Positions 40,635 through 49,888 of a DNA stretch of 64,000 nucleotides are shown here, piece by piece. Source of the stretch: Fusobacterium sp. (lineage in GTDB: Bacteria; Fusobacteriota; Fusobacteriia; Fusobacteriales; Fusobacteriaceae); NCBI GenBank assembly GCA_019416865.1, contig DXWL01000008.1:1-64000 (forward strand), read 5' to 3'. A model generated the notes under the pieces. It had not been told where the DNA came from and made no database searches. It saw only the letters and a list, made by a program, of their open reading frames with translations. Positions within the stretch are counted from its first letter, which is position 1. Each line of letters opens with the position of its first letter. A program made the position numbers and the translations under genes.

Positions 40635-41567
40635 ATGAAAATAATAAGAGATATCTTAAAAGGAAATGAAAAATTAAAGAACAGTTATGTAGCTTTGGGA
40701 ACTTTTGACGGAGTACATAAGGGGCATAGAAAACTTATTTCTGAAGCTGTAAAAAAGGCAAAAGAAAAAGGAGGGGTGTCAGTAGTATTTACATTTTCAA
40801 ACCACCCTTTAGAAGTAATATTTCCTGAAAAAGCACCAAAAATGATAAATACATTGGAAGAAAAACTTTATCTTTTAAATGAATTGGGAGTGGATTATGT
40901 TGTCCTTCAAACTTTTGATATGAATTTTGCAAAATGTAGCAGAGAAAAGTTTATTGAAGATATTTTAATAGATTCTCTTGGAGTAAAAGAGATTTTTGTA
41001 GGATTTAATTATACTTTCGGAGATAAAGGAGCAGGAAATACAGAATATCTGAAAGAGGTATGCAAAGAAAAAGGATTTGTTGTAAATGAATTTTCTCCTG
41101 TTGTTTCTGAAGGAGAAGTTTTAAGCTCAACACTTATAAGAAATCTTATTCTTAATGGTGAGCTTGAAAAAGCAAACAGATTTTTAGACAGACCATTTCT
41201 TATTTCTGAAATTGTAGAACATGGGAAAAAATATGGAAGGATGTTGGGATTTCCAACTGCCAATTTGAAAGTGGTAAATAAAGTTTATCCGCCTTTTGGA
41301 ATTTTTGGCGGAAGAACTGTAGTGGAAGGAAGCAAGGAAAGTCATTCTTCTGTTATAAATATTGGAAAAAATCCAACTTTAAAGCCTGGAGAACTTAGTG
41401 TGGAAGTCCATATTCTTGATTTTTCGGAAAATCTTTATGGAAAAAGAATATTTGTGGATATAGAACATTTTATGAGAGCAGAGAAAAAATTTGATTCTTT
41501 TGAAGAGTTAAAGCTTGGAATAAAACAAGATGTGGAAAACTGGAGAAAGTATTCAAATGGAAAATAA
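40635..41567 (+). CDS. ribF: Bifunctional riboflavin kinase / FAD synthetase
   Basis: A 310-aa enzyme making FMN and then FAD. The N-terminal nucleotidyltransferase has GTFDGVHKGHRKL and the later SSTLIRNLI signature. The C-terminal flavokinase has GRMLGFPTANL and the final Ile/Val-Asp helix KKFDSFEELK. The ribosome site AAGGAG overlaps the end of whiA. The last codons overlap the start of scpA. It supplies FMN for the flavodoxin at 6484, among others. Confidence 0.95.
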   Translation: MKIIRDILKGNEKLKNSYVALGTFDGVHKGHRKLISEAVKKAKEKGGVSVVFTFSNHPLEVIFPEKAPKMINTLEEKLYLLNELGVDYVVLQTFDMNFAKCSREKFIEDILIDSLGVKEIFVGFNYTFGDKGAGNTEYLKEVCKEKGFVVNEFSPVVSEGEVLSSTLIRNLILNGELEKANRFLDRPFLISEIVEHGKKYGRMLGFPTANLKVVNKVYPPFGIFGGRTVVEGSKESHSSVINIGKNPTLKPGELSVEVHILDFSENLYGKRIFVDIEHFMRAEKKFDSFEELKLGIKQDVENWRKYSNGK

Positions 41568-42261
41568 AGAGAATAATATTACTTTAAAAATTGATAACTT
41601 TGAAGGTCCTCTTGAGCTTTTGTTATATTTAATAGATAAGAAAAAACTTAAAATTTCAGAGGTAAAAATATCCCAGATAATAGATGAATACTTGGCTGTA
41701 ATAAATGAGTCTAAGAGAGATAATCTTGAAATAAAAGTAGAGTTTCTTATAACAGCTACAGAACTTCTTGAAATAAAAGCTGCTTCTGTTCTTAATATGG
41801 AAAAAGAGGCAGAAAAAGAAAAGGTATTAAAACAAAGACTTGAAGATTATAGATTGTTTAAAGAGGCAGCGGAAAAAATAAATCTTATGGGAAGCGAGTA
41901 CAATATAGCTTATTCAAGAGGAGAGGGAAGAAAAATAAGAAAAGTAGAATCTAAAGAGTATGATTTAGATTCTCTTAAGGCAGAAGATATCTTTAACAGC
42001 TATAAAAAATATCTAAAAGTTATTGATGAAGAGATAATTGAAATAAAATATGAAAAAATTTATTCAATAGATGATGAAATAGAAAAATTAAAGGTGCTTC
42101 TTTATGAGAAAACTCTTTCTCTTGATGAGGTATTTTCAAGAGCAGAAAACAGAATGCATCTTGTGTATATTTTTTTAGCTGTTTTAGATATTTATAAAGA
42201 GGGAAAAATTGATATTATAAACAGCGAAGGAAGTGTATTTATAAAAAGGGCTGACAACTGA
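41557..42261 (+). CDS. scpA: Segregation and condensation protein A
   Basis: A 234-aa kleisin that bridges the SMC heads with ScpB. The N-terminal block is ITLKIDNFEGPLELLLYLIDKKKLKISEV, followed by the Lys/Glu-rich linker and the C-terminal winged helix (FSRAENRMHLVYIFLAVLDIYKEGKI). The start is set at 41557 (MENKENN), 11 bases inside the end of ribF, after GGAGAAAG. scpB is not in the immediate neighbourhood. Confidence 0.93.
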   Translation: MENKENNITLKIDNFEGPLELLLYLIDKKKLKISEVKISQIIDEYLAVINESKRDNLEIKVEFLITATELLEIKAASVLNMEKEAEKEKVLKQRLEDYRLFKEAAEKINLMGSEYNIAYSRGEGRKIRKVESKEYDLDSLKAEDIFNSYKKYLKVIDEEIIEIKYEKIYSIDDEIEKLKVLLYEKTLSLDEVFSRAENRMHLVYIFLAVLDIYKEGKIDIINSEGSVFIKRADN

Positions 42262-42286
42262 GGGGAAGAACATACACGGAGGAATA

Positions 42287-43747
42287 ATGTTTAAGAGCGG
42301 AATTTTTGTAATGCTTATAACACTTATAAGCAGAGTTTTAGGACTTGCGAGAAGTGTTGTGGTAGCTTATTATTTTGGTGCATCTGCCGGTACAGATGCC
42401 TTTTTTAGTGCTTTCAAAATAAGTAATTTTTTTAGACAGCTTTTGGGAGAAGGAGCACTTGGTACATCTTTCATACCTCTTTATAATGAAAAAATAGGAA
42501 AAGAGGGTGAGGAAGAGGGGAAAAAATTTATATTTTCTATTTTGAATATAGTATTTATTTTTTCCATTATTGTTTCAGTAGGAATGATTATATTTTCAGA
42601 TGAAATTATAGCAGTTATTGTAAATGGATTCTCAGATGAAACAAAAATAATAGCTTCTCAGCTTTTAAAAATAATGTCTTGTTATTTTATTTTTATAAGT
42701 CTTTCTGGAATGATAGGAGCAATTCTTAATAATTTTAAATGCTTTGCTGTTCCTGCTTCAACATCAATATTTTTTAACCTAGCAATTCTTGGAGGAGCAA
42801 TATTTTTTGGAAAAACTTATGGAATAAAAGCTATGGCATATGGTGTGCTGTTTGGAGGTTTTTTACAATTTATCATCGTACTTCCTCAGTTTTTTAAACG
42901 TGCAGGTATGTATAGGTTTAAAATAGATTTTAAAGATGTATATATTAAGAGAATTTTTTATTTGATGCTGCCTATGCTTGTGGGAATTGTTGCAAGACAG
43001 TTTAATACAATAGTGGATCAGTTTTTTGCTTCATATCTTGAAGCTGGAGGAGTATCGGCTCTTGAAAATGCCACAAGAATTTATAATCTTCCAATAGGAG
43101 TTTTTGGAATATCAATTTCAACAGTTATATATCCTGCTCTTTCTAAAAAAATTGTGAATAAGGATTTTAGAGCAGTGGAGGAGGATATTAAAAAAGGGCT
43201 TAATATACTTCTGTTTTTAGTAGTTCCTTCTACAATAGTTCTTACTGTATATTCAACAGATGTGGTAAGACTTATTTTTGAATATGGTAAATTCAGCAAA
43301 AGAGCTGTAGAGATAACATCGGATTCTCTTTTATATTATTCATTGGGGCTTTATTTTTACACAGCTATTCATCTTATGACAAGAGCTTTTTATGGAATGA
43401 AAAACAGCAGAGATCCTGTAAAATTTTCTATTCTTTCAATAGGGATAAATGTTATTTTAAATATGCTGTTTATAAAAACTCTTCAATATAGAGGATTAGC
43501 ACTTTCTACATCTATAGCAGCAATGGTAAATTTTTCACTTCTTCTGTATACATTCAGAAAAAAATATATAAATATGAATATGAGAAATGTGGGAATATTT
43601 TTTGGAAAAGTATTTATAAGTTCTTTTATTGCTGTACTGGCAAGTTTTTATATAAAAAATATAATTTTAAAACTTGTAGTATTCAGTATTGTGTATATGG
43701 GGCTTTGGAGTTACACTCTATATAAGAAAAAGCTAGAGGCATTTTAA
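42287..43747 (+). CDS. murJ: Lipid II flippase MurJ
   Basis: A 486-aa MOP-superfamily flippase with about 13-14 membrane spans. The family's N-terminal SRVLGLARSVVVAYYFGASAGTDAFFSAFKISNFFR is present, including the conserved Arg residues of the cavity, and GEGALGTSFIPLY follows. It exports lipid-linked peptidoglycan precursor across the inner membrane. Its stop codon overlaps the ATG of the methyltransferase gene (TAATG), so the two are translationally coupled. Confidence 0.95.
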   Translation: MFKSGIFVMLITLISRVLGLARSVVVAYYFGASAGTDAFFSAFKISNFFRQLLGEGALGTSFIPLYNEKIGKEGEEEGKKFIFSILNIVFIFSIIVSVGMIIFSDEIIAVIVNGFSDETKIIASQLLKIMSCYFIFISLSGMIGAILNNFKCFAVPASTSIFFNLAILGGAIFFGKTYGIKAMAYGVLFGGFLQFIIVLPQFFKRAGMYRFKIDFKDVYIKRIFYLMLPMLVGIVARQFNTIVDQFFASYLEAGGVSALENATRIYNLPIGVFGISISTVIYPALSKKIVNKDFRAVEEDIKKGLNILLFLVVPSTIVLTVYSTDVVRLIFEYGKFSKRAVEITSDSLLYYSLGLYFYTAIHLMTRAFYGMKNSRDPVKFSILSIGINVILNMLFIKTLQYRGLALSTSIAAMVNFSLLLYTFRKKYINMNMRNVGIFFGKVFISSFIAVLASFYIKNIILKLVVFSIVYMGLWSYTLYKKKLEAF

Positions 43748-45279
43748 TGGGAATAACAAATTATAAAGTATATACTCCTTATGAATATGGAAAATTTATT
43801 GTAAAATTAGCCCTAAAAAATTATTTCAAAAAAGAATATACAGAAGAAAAATTAAATAATTTAAGAGCAGCAGATCTTTCTTGTGGAACTGGGAATCTTA
43901 TTTTAATTTTATTGGAAAAACTAATAATTATTTCAAGAAAAATAACAGGGGAATATAGATTTAATCCTCAGTGGATAGTTGGATATGATATTGATAAAAA
44001 AGCTTTTTATGAATGTATAGAGGGAAGCAGAGAGATTTTAAAAAAATATAATCTTTCAGGAGAGATAAGAGGCTTTATAAAAGATTCTCTTCTTGATGAA
44101 ATAAAAGAGGAATATAACATTGTTATAGGAAATCCTCCATATATAGGAGAAAAAAATCATCAGCATATTTTTTCTGAAATAAAAAAGACAGAGTTTGGTA
44201 AAAAATATTATGAAGCTAAAATGGATTATTTTTATTTCTTTATAGAAAAAGGAGCAGATATTTTAAAAAAAGATGGTGTGATGGTGTATGTAACCACAAA
44301 TTATTGGTTGAAAGCTGACAGTGCAATAAAACTTCGTGAGAAATTAAAAAATGAGGGAAGATTTATCCATATTGCAGATTATAACACTTCAATATTCAAA
44401 GATGCTCCAGGACAGCATAATCTTATTTTTTCTTGGATAAAAGGGATAAAATCTCATGATTCTGCTGTTTTTATTCAAAAAGAGAGAGCAAGATTTATAT
44501 TAAAAAATAGTGAAATATATGATGGTAACGGAAATATAATTCTTGTTGACAGAAAAAATATTGAATTTAATAAAAGAGTATCTGAAAAATGTAATTATAA
44601 ACTGAAGGATATTGTAAATATAAATCAAGGAATAGTTAGTGGGTGTGATAAAGCTTTTATAACCGATAAATATGATGAAAAATTTAAAGAATATCTGAAA
44701 CCCTTTTATAAAAATAAAGATGTATTTAAATATAGTTGTAAAAAAGAAAATGATTTTTGGATATATTATATAAATAGAGAGAGGGAGATTTCAGAAGAAT
44801 TAAAAAATCTTTTTTCATCTTATAAAGATATATTGGATAAAAGAAGAGAAGTAATAAAAGGAGCAAGAAAGTGGTACGAGCTTACTTGGGGAAGAGATGA
44901 AAGTATTATGTCTGGAGAAAAAATTCTTGCAAGGCAAAGATGTAAGACAAATTATTTTGCTTATGATAATGGGGATTTTTTTGGCAGCGCTGATATATAT
45001 TACCTCACAATGAAAAATAGTTCTTTTAACATTTTCTACATACTTGGCTATCTTAATTCAGAAATTTTTTATAGATGGTATAAAAATAATGGAAAATCTA
45101 AAGGATATAATTTAGAATTTTATACAACCCCTTTAAAAGAAGTTCCTGTATATTATCCTGAAGATAAAAAGGAAATCGAATATATTGAAACTCTTGTACA
45201 AAAACAGATAAGAGAGTATAGTGATAAAATTCAAAAAGAGATAGACAGATATTTCAAAAATATTTTTTTTAATATATAA
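43747..45279 (+). CDS. N6-adenine DNA methyltransferase, TaqI-like
   Basis: A 510-aa methyltransferase. SAM motif I is ADLSCGTGNLIL, motif II-III includes IVGYDIDKKAF, and the catalytic motif IV is NPPY (IVIGNPPYIGEKN). A C-terminal TaqI-like DNA-recognition half (residues ~290-500) ends with FKN. There is no restriction gene beside it, so it is an orphan or an epigenetic regulator. The start overlaps the murJ stop by one base, an unusual coupling for such an enzyme. Codon use looks like its neighbours, with no sign of recent arrival. The target site is unknown. Confidence 0.88.
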   Translation: MGITNYKVYTPYEYGKFIVKLALKNYFKKEYTEEKLNNLRAADLSCGTGNLILILLEKLIIISRKITGEYRFNPQWIVGYDIDKKAFYECIEGSREILKKYNLSGEIRGFIKDSLLDEIKEEYNIVIGNPPYIGEKNHQHIFSEIKKTEFGKKYYEAKMDYFYFFIEKGADILKKDGVMVYVTTNYWLKADSAIKLREKLKNEGRFIHIADYNTSIFKDAPGQHNLIFSWIKGIKSHDSAVFIQKERARFILKNSEIYDGNGNIILVDRKNIEFNKRVSEKCNYKLKDIVNINQGIVSGCDKAFITDKYDEKFKEYLKPFYKNKDVFKYSCKKENDFWIYYINREREISEELKNLFSSYKDILDKRREVIKGARKWYELTWGRDESIMSGEKILARQRCKTNYFAYDNGDFFGSADIYYLTMKNSSFNIFYILGYLNSEIFYRWYKNNGKSKGYNLEFYTTPLKEVPVYYPEDKKEIEYIETLVQKQIREYSDKIQKEIDRYFKNIFFNI

Positions 45280-45374
45280 GGAAAATAAAAATATTATAAA
45301 TAGAAATGAAATAAATTAAACAATAAAAAGAAAAGTTGTGTCTAAGAGATAAAATAGTATAAAGGGGAGAGAAA

Positions 45375-45761
45375 ATGATATTTAATAGAATACATCATGT
45401 AGCAATAATATGCTCTGACTATAAAAAATCAAAAGAATTTTATACAGAGATTTTAGGTTTTGAAATTTTAAAAGAGGTATACAGAGAGGAAAGAGATTCT
45501 TATAAATTGGATTTAAAAGTGGGGGATACTTATCAGATAGAACTTTTTTCATTTCCAACTCCTCCAGAAAGAGTAAATAATCCTGAAGCTAGAGGGTTAA
45601 GACATCTTGCTTTTGAAGTTGATGATATTGAAAAAACAGTAAAATATCTTGCTGAAAAAGGTGTTATAGTTGAGCCAGTGAGAGTAGATGAAACAGAAGG
45701 GAAAAAATTTACATTTTTTAAAGATCCTGACAACCTTCCTCTTGAAATTTATGAAAGGTAA
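45375..45761 (+). CDS. VOC-family protein (glyoxalase I-like)
   Basis: A 128-aa vicinal-oxygen-chelate protein with two βαβββ units. The four metal ligands of the family are visible: His in RIHHVAI, Glu in YQIELF, His in GLRHLAFEV and Glu in LPLEIYE. It matches the GloA2/YaeR-like group, whose substrates are mostly unproven. The start follows GGGGAGAGAAA. There is no operon partner. Confidence 0.85.
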   Translation: MIFNRIHHVAIICSDYKKSKEFYTEILGFEILKEVYREERDSYKLDLKVGDTYQIELFSFPTPPERVNNPEARGLRHLAFEVDDIEKTVKYLAEKGVIVEPVRVDETEGKKFTFFKDPDNLPLEIYER

Positions 45762-45853
45762 TTTTTTTCTTTAAAAATGGAAAAATACTGAAAAATATAG
45801 TATAATTAGGCTATACAGAAAGCTTTTAAGCACAGAAAAAGGAGGTACAAATT

Positions 45854-46546
45854 ATGTACAACGGACAAGGTTATGTAGATATAACAGCTAGTAATAAACT
45901 GTTGAGAACATCTTTTACTTATATGGTTATGGGGCTTCTTATTACTTTTTTAGTTCCTACATATATTATTTTCACAGAAAATTTAACAATGATTTACTAT
46001 ATAAGTAAATTTTATATGCCAATTATTATTTTGGAGTTTATAACTGTAATGGTATTTTCATTCAAAATACAAAAAACTTCTGTAACTTCAGCAAAACTTA
46101 TGTTTTTCTTTTATTCATTCCTAAATGGATTGGTTTTCACTGTTGTAGGTGTATTTGTTGGAGATTTATTGATAATAGGATATACACTTTTCACAACAAT
46201 AGTGATGTTTGCTGTAATAGCTGTATATGGTTATAAAACTCAAGAAGATTTAAGCAATTATGGTGGATTTTTAAGAACAGGAATTATTTCTCTTATAATT
46301 ATGAGTCTTATCAATCTGTTTATAGGTGCTCCTGCTCTTTACTGGGCAGTAACAATTTTAGGAGTTGTAATTTTCTCTGCCCTTATTGCGTATGATGTAA
46401 ACAGAATTAAAAATATGGCTTATCAAATTGCTGATGGAGATGAAGAACTTATAGGAAAACTTGGAGTTGTAGGTGCATTAGAACTTTACCTTGACTTTAT
46501 AAATCTATTCCTATATCTTTTAAGAATATTCTCAAGAAAGAAATAA
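45854..46546 (+). CDS. Bax inhibitor-1 / YccA family membrane protein
   Basis: A 230-aa, seven-span membrane protein of the BI-1 (TMBIM) family. The conserved block is GALELYLDFINLFLYLLRIF, with paired Asp residues after SALIAYDVNRIK that act as the pH sensor in BsYetJ, a calcium leak channel. It ends in a basic tail (RIFSRKK). There is a -10 box TATAAT at 45801-45806 and an AGGAGG site. Function in bacteria is not settled; links to FtsH or Ca leak are from other species. Confidence 0.9.
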   Translation: MYNGQGYVDITASNKLLRTSFTYMVMGLLITFLVPTYIIFTENLTMIYYISKFYMPIIILEFITVMVFSFKIQKTSVTSAKLMFFFYSFLNGLVFTVVGVFVGDLLIIGYTLFTTIVMFAVIAVYGYKTQEDLSNYGGFLRTGIISLIIMSLINLFIGAPALYWAVTILGVVIFSALIAYDVNRIKNMAYQIADGDEELIGKLGVVGALELYLDFINLFLYLLRIFSRKK

Positions 46547-46556
46547 TAAAAATTAA

Positions 46557-46579
46557 GGGGTGTTGTATTACAACACCCC
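46557..46579. terminator. Terminator between BI-1 gene and convergent MBL gene
   Basis: GGGGTGTTGT-ATT-ACAACACCCC, a perfect 10-bp stem, then TTTTTT on +. The A-rich left flank may serve the minus strand too. Confidence 0.9.
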
Positions 46580-46590
46580 TTTTTTATATG

Positions 46591-47415
46591 TTAAAATTCT
46601 ATAATGTTTCCTGTACAATTGTAGATAAAATCAGGATTGTGTTTTTTAAGTTTTTCAATAAATTTTTCCCCTGTGCAGTGAGAAACACCAAAAAATTTAA
46701 TATCATTTTTTATAAAATAATCAAGAACCTTATCTATTCTTTCATCTTCTGCTTTAGAAAGATGAAGTCCTCCTATAATACCATATATATTTTTCTTTGT
46801 ACGATTTTTAATAGTTTCCACTATATTTGCAATTCCTATATGTGAGCAACCGCAGATAATAACTGTTCCTTTTGGAGTATCAGCAGAGATTACTATTTCG
46901 TCCTCCATATTATCAAGAATATAATCATCATAAATTTTTCTGAAATAATAACGGACAGGAGTTTCAAAATCATTTGTTTGTTTAAAATTTGTGTGAAGAG
47001 TAATATTTTCTGAAAGTTGATATTCATCTCCTTCAATGTAATGAATTTTTACTTCTGAATTTTCAATATATTTTTTATCAAAATTATTTCCAAGAAATTC
47101 ATGGATAAGCTCAGTTATCTTATGTTTTTCTTCAAAAAAAGAGGGAGCAATATGAAGTGTAAAATTATTGGAACAGTTTTCAATAAAAGTTTTTACCCCT
47201 CCTGTATGATCAAAATGGCTGTGGCTTAAAACCATATGTTGTATATTTTTCAAATTAATATTCATTTTTTCAGCATTTTCTAAAAATTTTCCAGTTTTTC
47301 CTGTATCAAAAATAAATCTGAAATCATTGTCCTCTATAAGAAGAGAAAGTCCAAATTCTCCATTAATACAATGTCCATCTTTATTTTCAATAAGAGTTGT
47401 AATCTTTATTCCCAT
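46591..47415 (-). CDS. MBL-fold metallo-hydrolase (COG1237 type)
   Basis: A 274-aa metallo-beta-lactamase-fold hydrolase. The metal motif is SHSHFDHTGG (HxHxDH). Further ligands fall in ICGCSHIGIANI and the C-terminal GVSHCTGE. It matches the group annotated as dihydropterin ribofuranosyl-aminobenzene phosphate synthase-like (MptH-like), where most bacterial members have unknown substrates. AAAAGGAGG precedes the ATG. It is a single gene, convergent with the BI-1 gene. Confidence 0.85.
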   Translation of the reverse strand: MGIKITTLIENKDGHCINGEFGLSLLIEDNDFRFIFDTGKTGKFLENAEKMNINLKNIQHMVLSHSHFDHTGGVKTFIENCSNNFTLHIAPSFFEEKHKITELIHEFLGNNFDKKYIENSEVKIHYIEGDEYQLSENITLHTNFKQTNDFETPVRYYFRKIYDDYILDNMEDEIVISADTPKGTVIICGCSHIGIANIVETIKNRTKKNIYGIIGGLHLSKAEDERIDKVLDYFIKNDIKFFGVSHCTGEKFIEKLKKHNPDFIYNCTGNIIEF

Positions 47416-47495
47416 TGTATATTCCTCCTTTTTTTATTAATTATACATCACTTGAAAGAAGATAACAATATTATTGCAAAATAAAATGTAAAGTG

Positions 47496-47504
47496 TGGTA
47501 AAAT
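47496..47504 (+). promoter_or_regulatory. Extended -10 promoter for proC
   Basis: TGGTAAAAT, preceded at a 19-bp spacing by TTGCAA (47474-47479). It lies about 35 bp before the start. Confidence 0.5.
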
Positions 47505-47539
47505 ATAGTCAGAAATAAATTAATAAAGGAGCTTAAAAT

Positions 47540-48355
47540 ATGGAAAAAGTGATAGGATTTATTGGTGCAGGAAATATGGGACAGGCAATGGCTGGAGGGA
47601 TTATCTCTTCAGGAATGGTAAAAGCTGAAAATATAATTTTTTCAGATACATCAAATGAAAATCTAAAAAAAGCATATGGAAAATATAAAGTAAAAACTTC
47701 AAATTCAAATGTGCTTTTAGCATCAATGTCAGATATAATTGTGTTATCTATAAAACCAAATATTTATCCAACTGTCATTGAGGAGATAAGAGATTATATA
47801 AAACCTGAAACTCTTATAATTACTATAGCAGCAGGTATAACTCTTGCAAAAGCAGAGGAGTTATTTGGAAAGGATATGAAGATAGTAAGAACTATGCCAA
47901 ATACACCTGCAATGGCTGGAGAGGGTATGACAGCAGTTGTACCAAACAGATTTGTAACAGATGAAGAGATTTGCGAAGTTATGGAAATTTTAAACAGCTT
48001 TGGAAAGGCAGAGATAGTTGAAGAAAAACTTATTGATTCTGTAATAGCTGTAAGTGGTTCATCTCCTGCATATGTGTATATGATGATAGAAGCAATGGCA
48101 GATGCAGCTGTAGCAGGGGGAATGCCGAGAGAAAAAGCTTATAAGTTTGCTGCACAAGCTGTATATGGAAGTGCAAAAATGGTACTTGAAACAGGAATCC
48201 ATCCTGGTGAACTTAAGGATATGGTATGCTCTCCAGGAGGAACAACAATAGAGGCTGTAGCTGCTTTGGAAGAATATGGATTCAGAAATGCAATTATAAA
48301 AGCAATGAAAAGATGTGAAGAAAGATCTAAAGAGATGACAAATTCTAAAAAATAA
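47540..48355 (+). CDS. proC: Pyrroline-5-carboxylate reductase
   Basis: A 271-aa NAD(P)H-dependent enzyme for the last step of proline synthesis. The Rossmann motif is IGFIGAGNMGQAMAGG. The family signature near the C-terminus is DMVCSPGGTTIEAVAALEEYGFR, preceded by SGSSPAYVYMMIEAMADAAV, which builds the active site. Full length. AAAGGAGC lies before the ATG. No proA/proB is seen nearby. Confidence 0.96.
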   Translation: MEKVIGFIGAGNMGQAMAGGIISSGMVKAENIIFSDTSNENLKKAYGKYKVKTSNSNVLLASMSDIIVLSIKPNIYPTVIEEIRDYIKPETLIITIAAGITLAKAEELFGKDMKIVRTMPNTPAMAGEGMTAVVPNRFVTDEEICEVMEILNSFGKAEIVEEKLIDSVIAVSGSSPAYVYMMIEAMADAAVAGGMPREKAYKFAAQAVYGSAKMVLETGIHPGELKDMVCSPGGTTIEAVAALEEYGFRNAIIKAMKRCEERSKEMTNSKK

Positions 48356-48487
48356 ATTCTCAATATTTTATCAGAGAATTTTTAATTTTCATTTAAATAA
48401 TTTTAGTCCGATAAAATATAAGGACATTATTAAAATTTTTTAAAAATAAAAAACTAACATAAAATAAAAAAATTTACAATAAAAAAA

Positions 48488-48502
48488 GGGCTTATATAGC
48501 CC
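48488..48502 (-). terminator. Terminator of the nrd operon
   Basis: Minus strand: AAAAGGGCT-ATATA-AGCCCTTTTTTT, directly after the stop codon of the 48505 gene. Confidence 0.85.
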
Positions 48503-48504
48503 TT

Positions 48505-48816
48505 TTATCTTTTCTCAAGAAGTTCTTTTACAACTTCTTCATAAGCTCTCAATTCAAGATAAGATTTTCCTTTTAATAAGTTTTCAGCTTGAGTTCTGTA
48601 ACAACTAAAAAGAGCATCATAGGCTTTATCAAGATTTTCCTCATTAGCTATCTCTATATTTTTTAGCTCTTCCTCTTTTATTACTCTGTCAGCTAAAATA
48701 AGCTCTCCATTTTTTATTTCAATTACCTCTGCTGTAATGTATCCTGTGTAAGTTTCTCCTTCATAGTTGTGAATTATAACTCTTGTTCCCGGAGTTATTT
48801 CAGTGATGTTTATCAT
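48505..48816 (-). CDS. Small conserved-looking protein of the nrd operon, unknown
   Basis: A 103-aa cytosolic protein I do not recognise. The first half has the look of a small beta-barrel (TPGTRVIIHNYEGETYTGYITAEVIEIKNGELILADRVI), like SH3 or KOW folds. The second half is helical with two Cys/Tyr-rich turns (FSCYRTQAENLL). The start is at 48816 after AAGGAGGATTAT, 25 bases past nrdB. An in-frame ATG at 48864 lies inside nrdB. The terminator directly after it suggests it is the last gene of the ribonucleotide reductase operon. Confidence 0.6.
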   Translation of the reverse strand: MINITEITPGTRVIIHNYEGETYTGYITAEVIEIKNGELILADRVIKEEELKNIEIANEENLDKAYDALFSCYRTQAENLLKGKSYLELRAYEEVVKELLEKR

Positions 48817-48841
48817 ATAATCCTCCTTAAACCTTTGTTTT

Positions 48842-49888
48842 TTAAAATTCGTCCCATCCCTCAACAGATGAGCTCATATTATAACTTGTAACAGTTCCTT
48901 CAAAGAAGTTTGCCTTAACATTTCCCTCTCCCTCTGTATCAGCAAATTTTTCAAGATGCTTATATGGATTTTTTTCAAATCCTTCGTAAAGAGGTTTAAG
49001 TCCTATTCCTTTCAATCTCTCGTTTGCTAAATATTTTGTATATCTTTCTGTGGTATCTCCAGTAATTCCTAAAATTTGATTTCCGATTATGTGATTTGTC
49101 CAGTTTATTTCCTGCTCGACAGCTTTTTCAAACATCTCATAAATTAGTTTTTCATCAAAGAAATTGGGATTTTCATTTTGAATCTCTTTAAACATCTGTT
49201 GGAATAAAACCACATGAGAAAGTTCATCTCTGTTAATAAGTCTTATAACATCAGAAGTTCCCATCATTCTGTTTCTACTTGCAAGAAGATAGAAGAAATT
49301 AAATCCATTATAGAAATATAAAGATTCTAAAAGATAATCAGCAATAATAACTTTTGCAAAATTTTCGTCATTTGGACTGTCTATAAATTTTTGATATATT
49401 TCTGCAATATATCTGTTTCTTTCATAAAGAGTTTTATCATCTCTCCATTTGTCATAAATTGAATTTCTTATTTCCTTAGGAAGAATAGATTCAATTATAT
49501 ATTGGTAAGATTGTGAGTGTACTGCCTCTTGGAAAGTCTGCACTGAAAGCACTAAGTTTATTTCAGGAGCTGTTATGAAATCAGATACATTTGGAACATT
49601 GTTTGTCTGAATACTGTCAAGAAAAATAAGAAAAGAAAGAATTCCATCATATGCCTCTTTTTCATAATCAGTAAGATTTTGATAATCGTTTTTATCTTGT
49701 GTAAGATCTATTTTTTCAGGGATCCAAAAGTTTCCCATCATCGTTCTGTAAAGGTGATTTGCCCATTGATATTTTACATTGTTAAGGTTGAAAATATTTG
49801 TGCTGTTTCCTTTTATAATGCTTCTCTTTGAAAGGGAATCATCTCCCAAAGGGTTAAAAAGCTTTTTTCTATCCACTGCAGCTTTCAC
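48842..49888 (-). CDS. nrdB: Class I ribonucleotide reductase small subunit
   Basis: A 348-aa ferritin-like radical subunit. Metal ligands and the radical Tyr are in place: Asp in FLDSIQTNN, then Glu-x-x-His and Tyr in FQEAVHSQSYQYI, with the second set in ADYLLESLYFYNGF and RDELSHVVLF. A Tyr at the E. coli Tyr122 position points to the tyrosyl-radical class, not the Chlamydia-type Phe variant. It overlaps nrdA by 20 bases. Confidence 0.94.
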   Translation of the reverse strand: MKAAVDRKKLFNPLGDDSLSKRSIIKGNSTNIFNLNNVKYQWANHLYRTMMGNFWIPEKIDLTQDKNDYQNLTDYEKEAYDGILSFLIFLDSIQTNNVPNVSDFITAPEINLVLSVQTFQEAVHSQSYQYIIESILPKEIRNSIYDKWRDDKTLYERNRYIAEIYQKFIDSPNDENFAKVIIADYLLESLYFYNGFNFFYLLASRNRMMGTSDVIRLINRDELSHVVLFQQMFKEIQNENPNFFDEKLIYEMFEKAVEQEINWTNHIIGNQILGITGDTTERYTKYLANERLKGIGLKPLYEGFEKNPYKHLEKFADTEGEGNVKANFFEGTVTSYNMSSSVEGWDEF

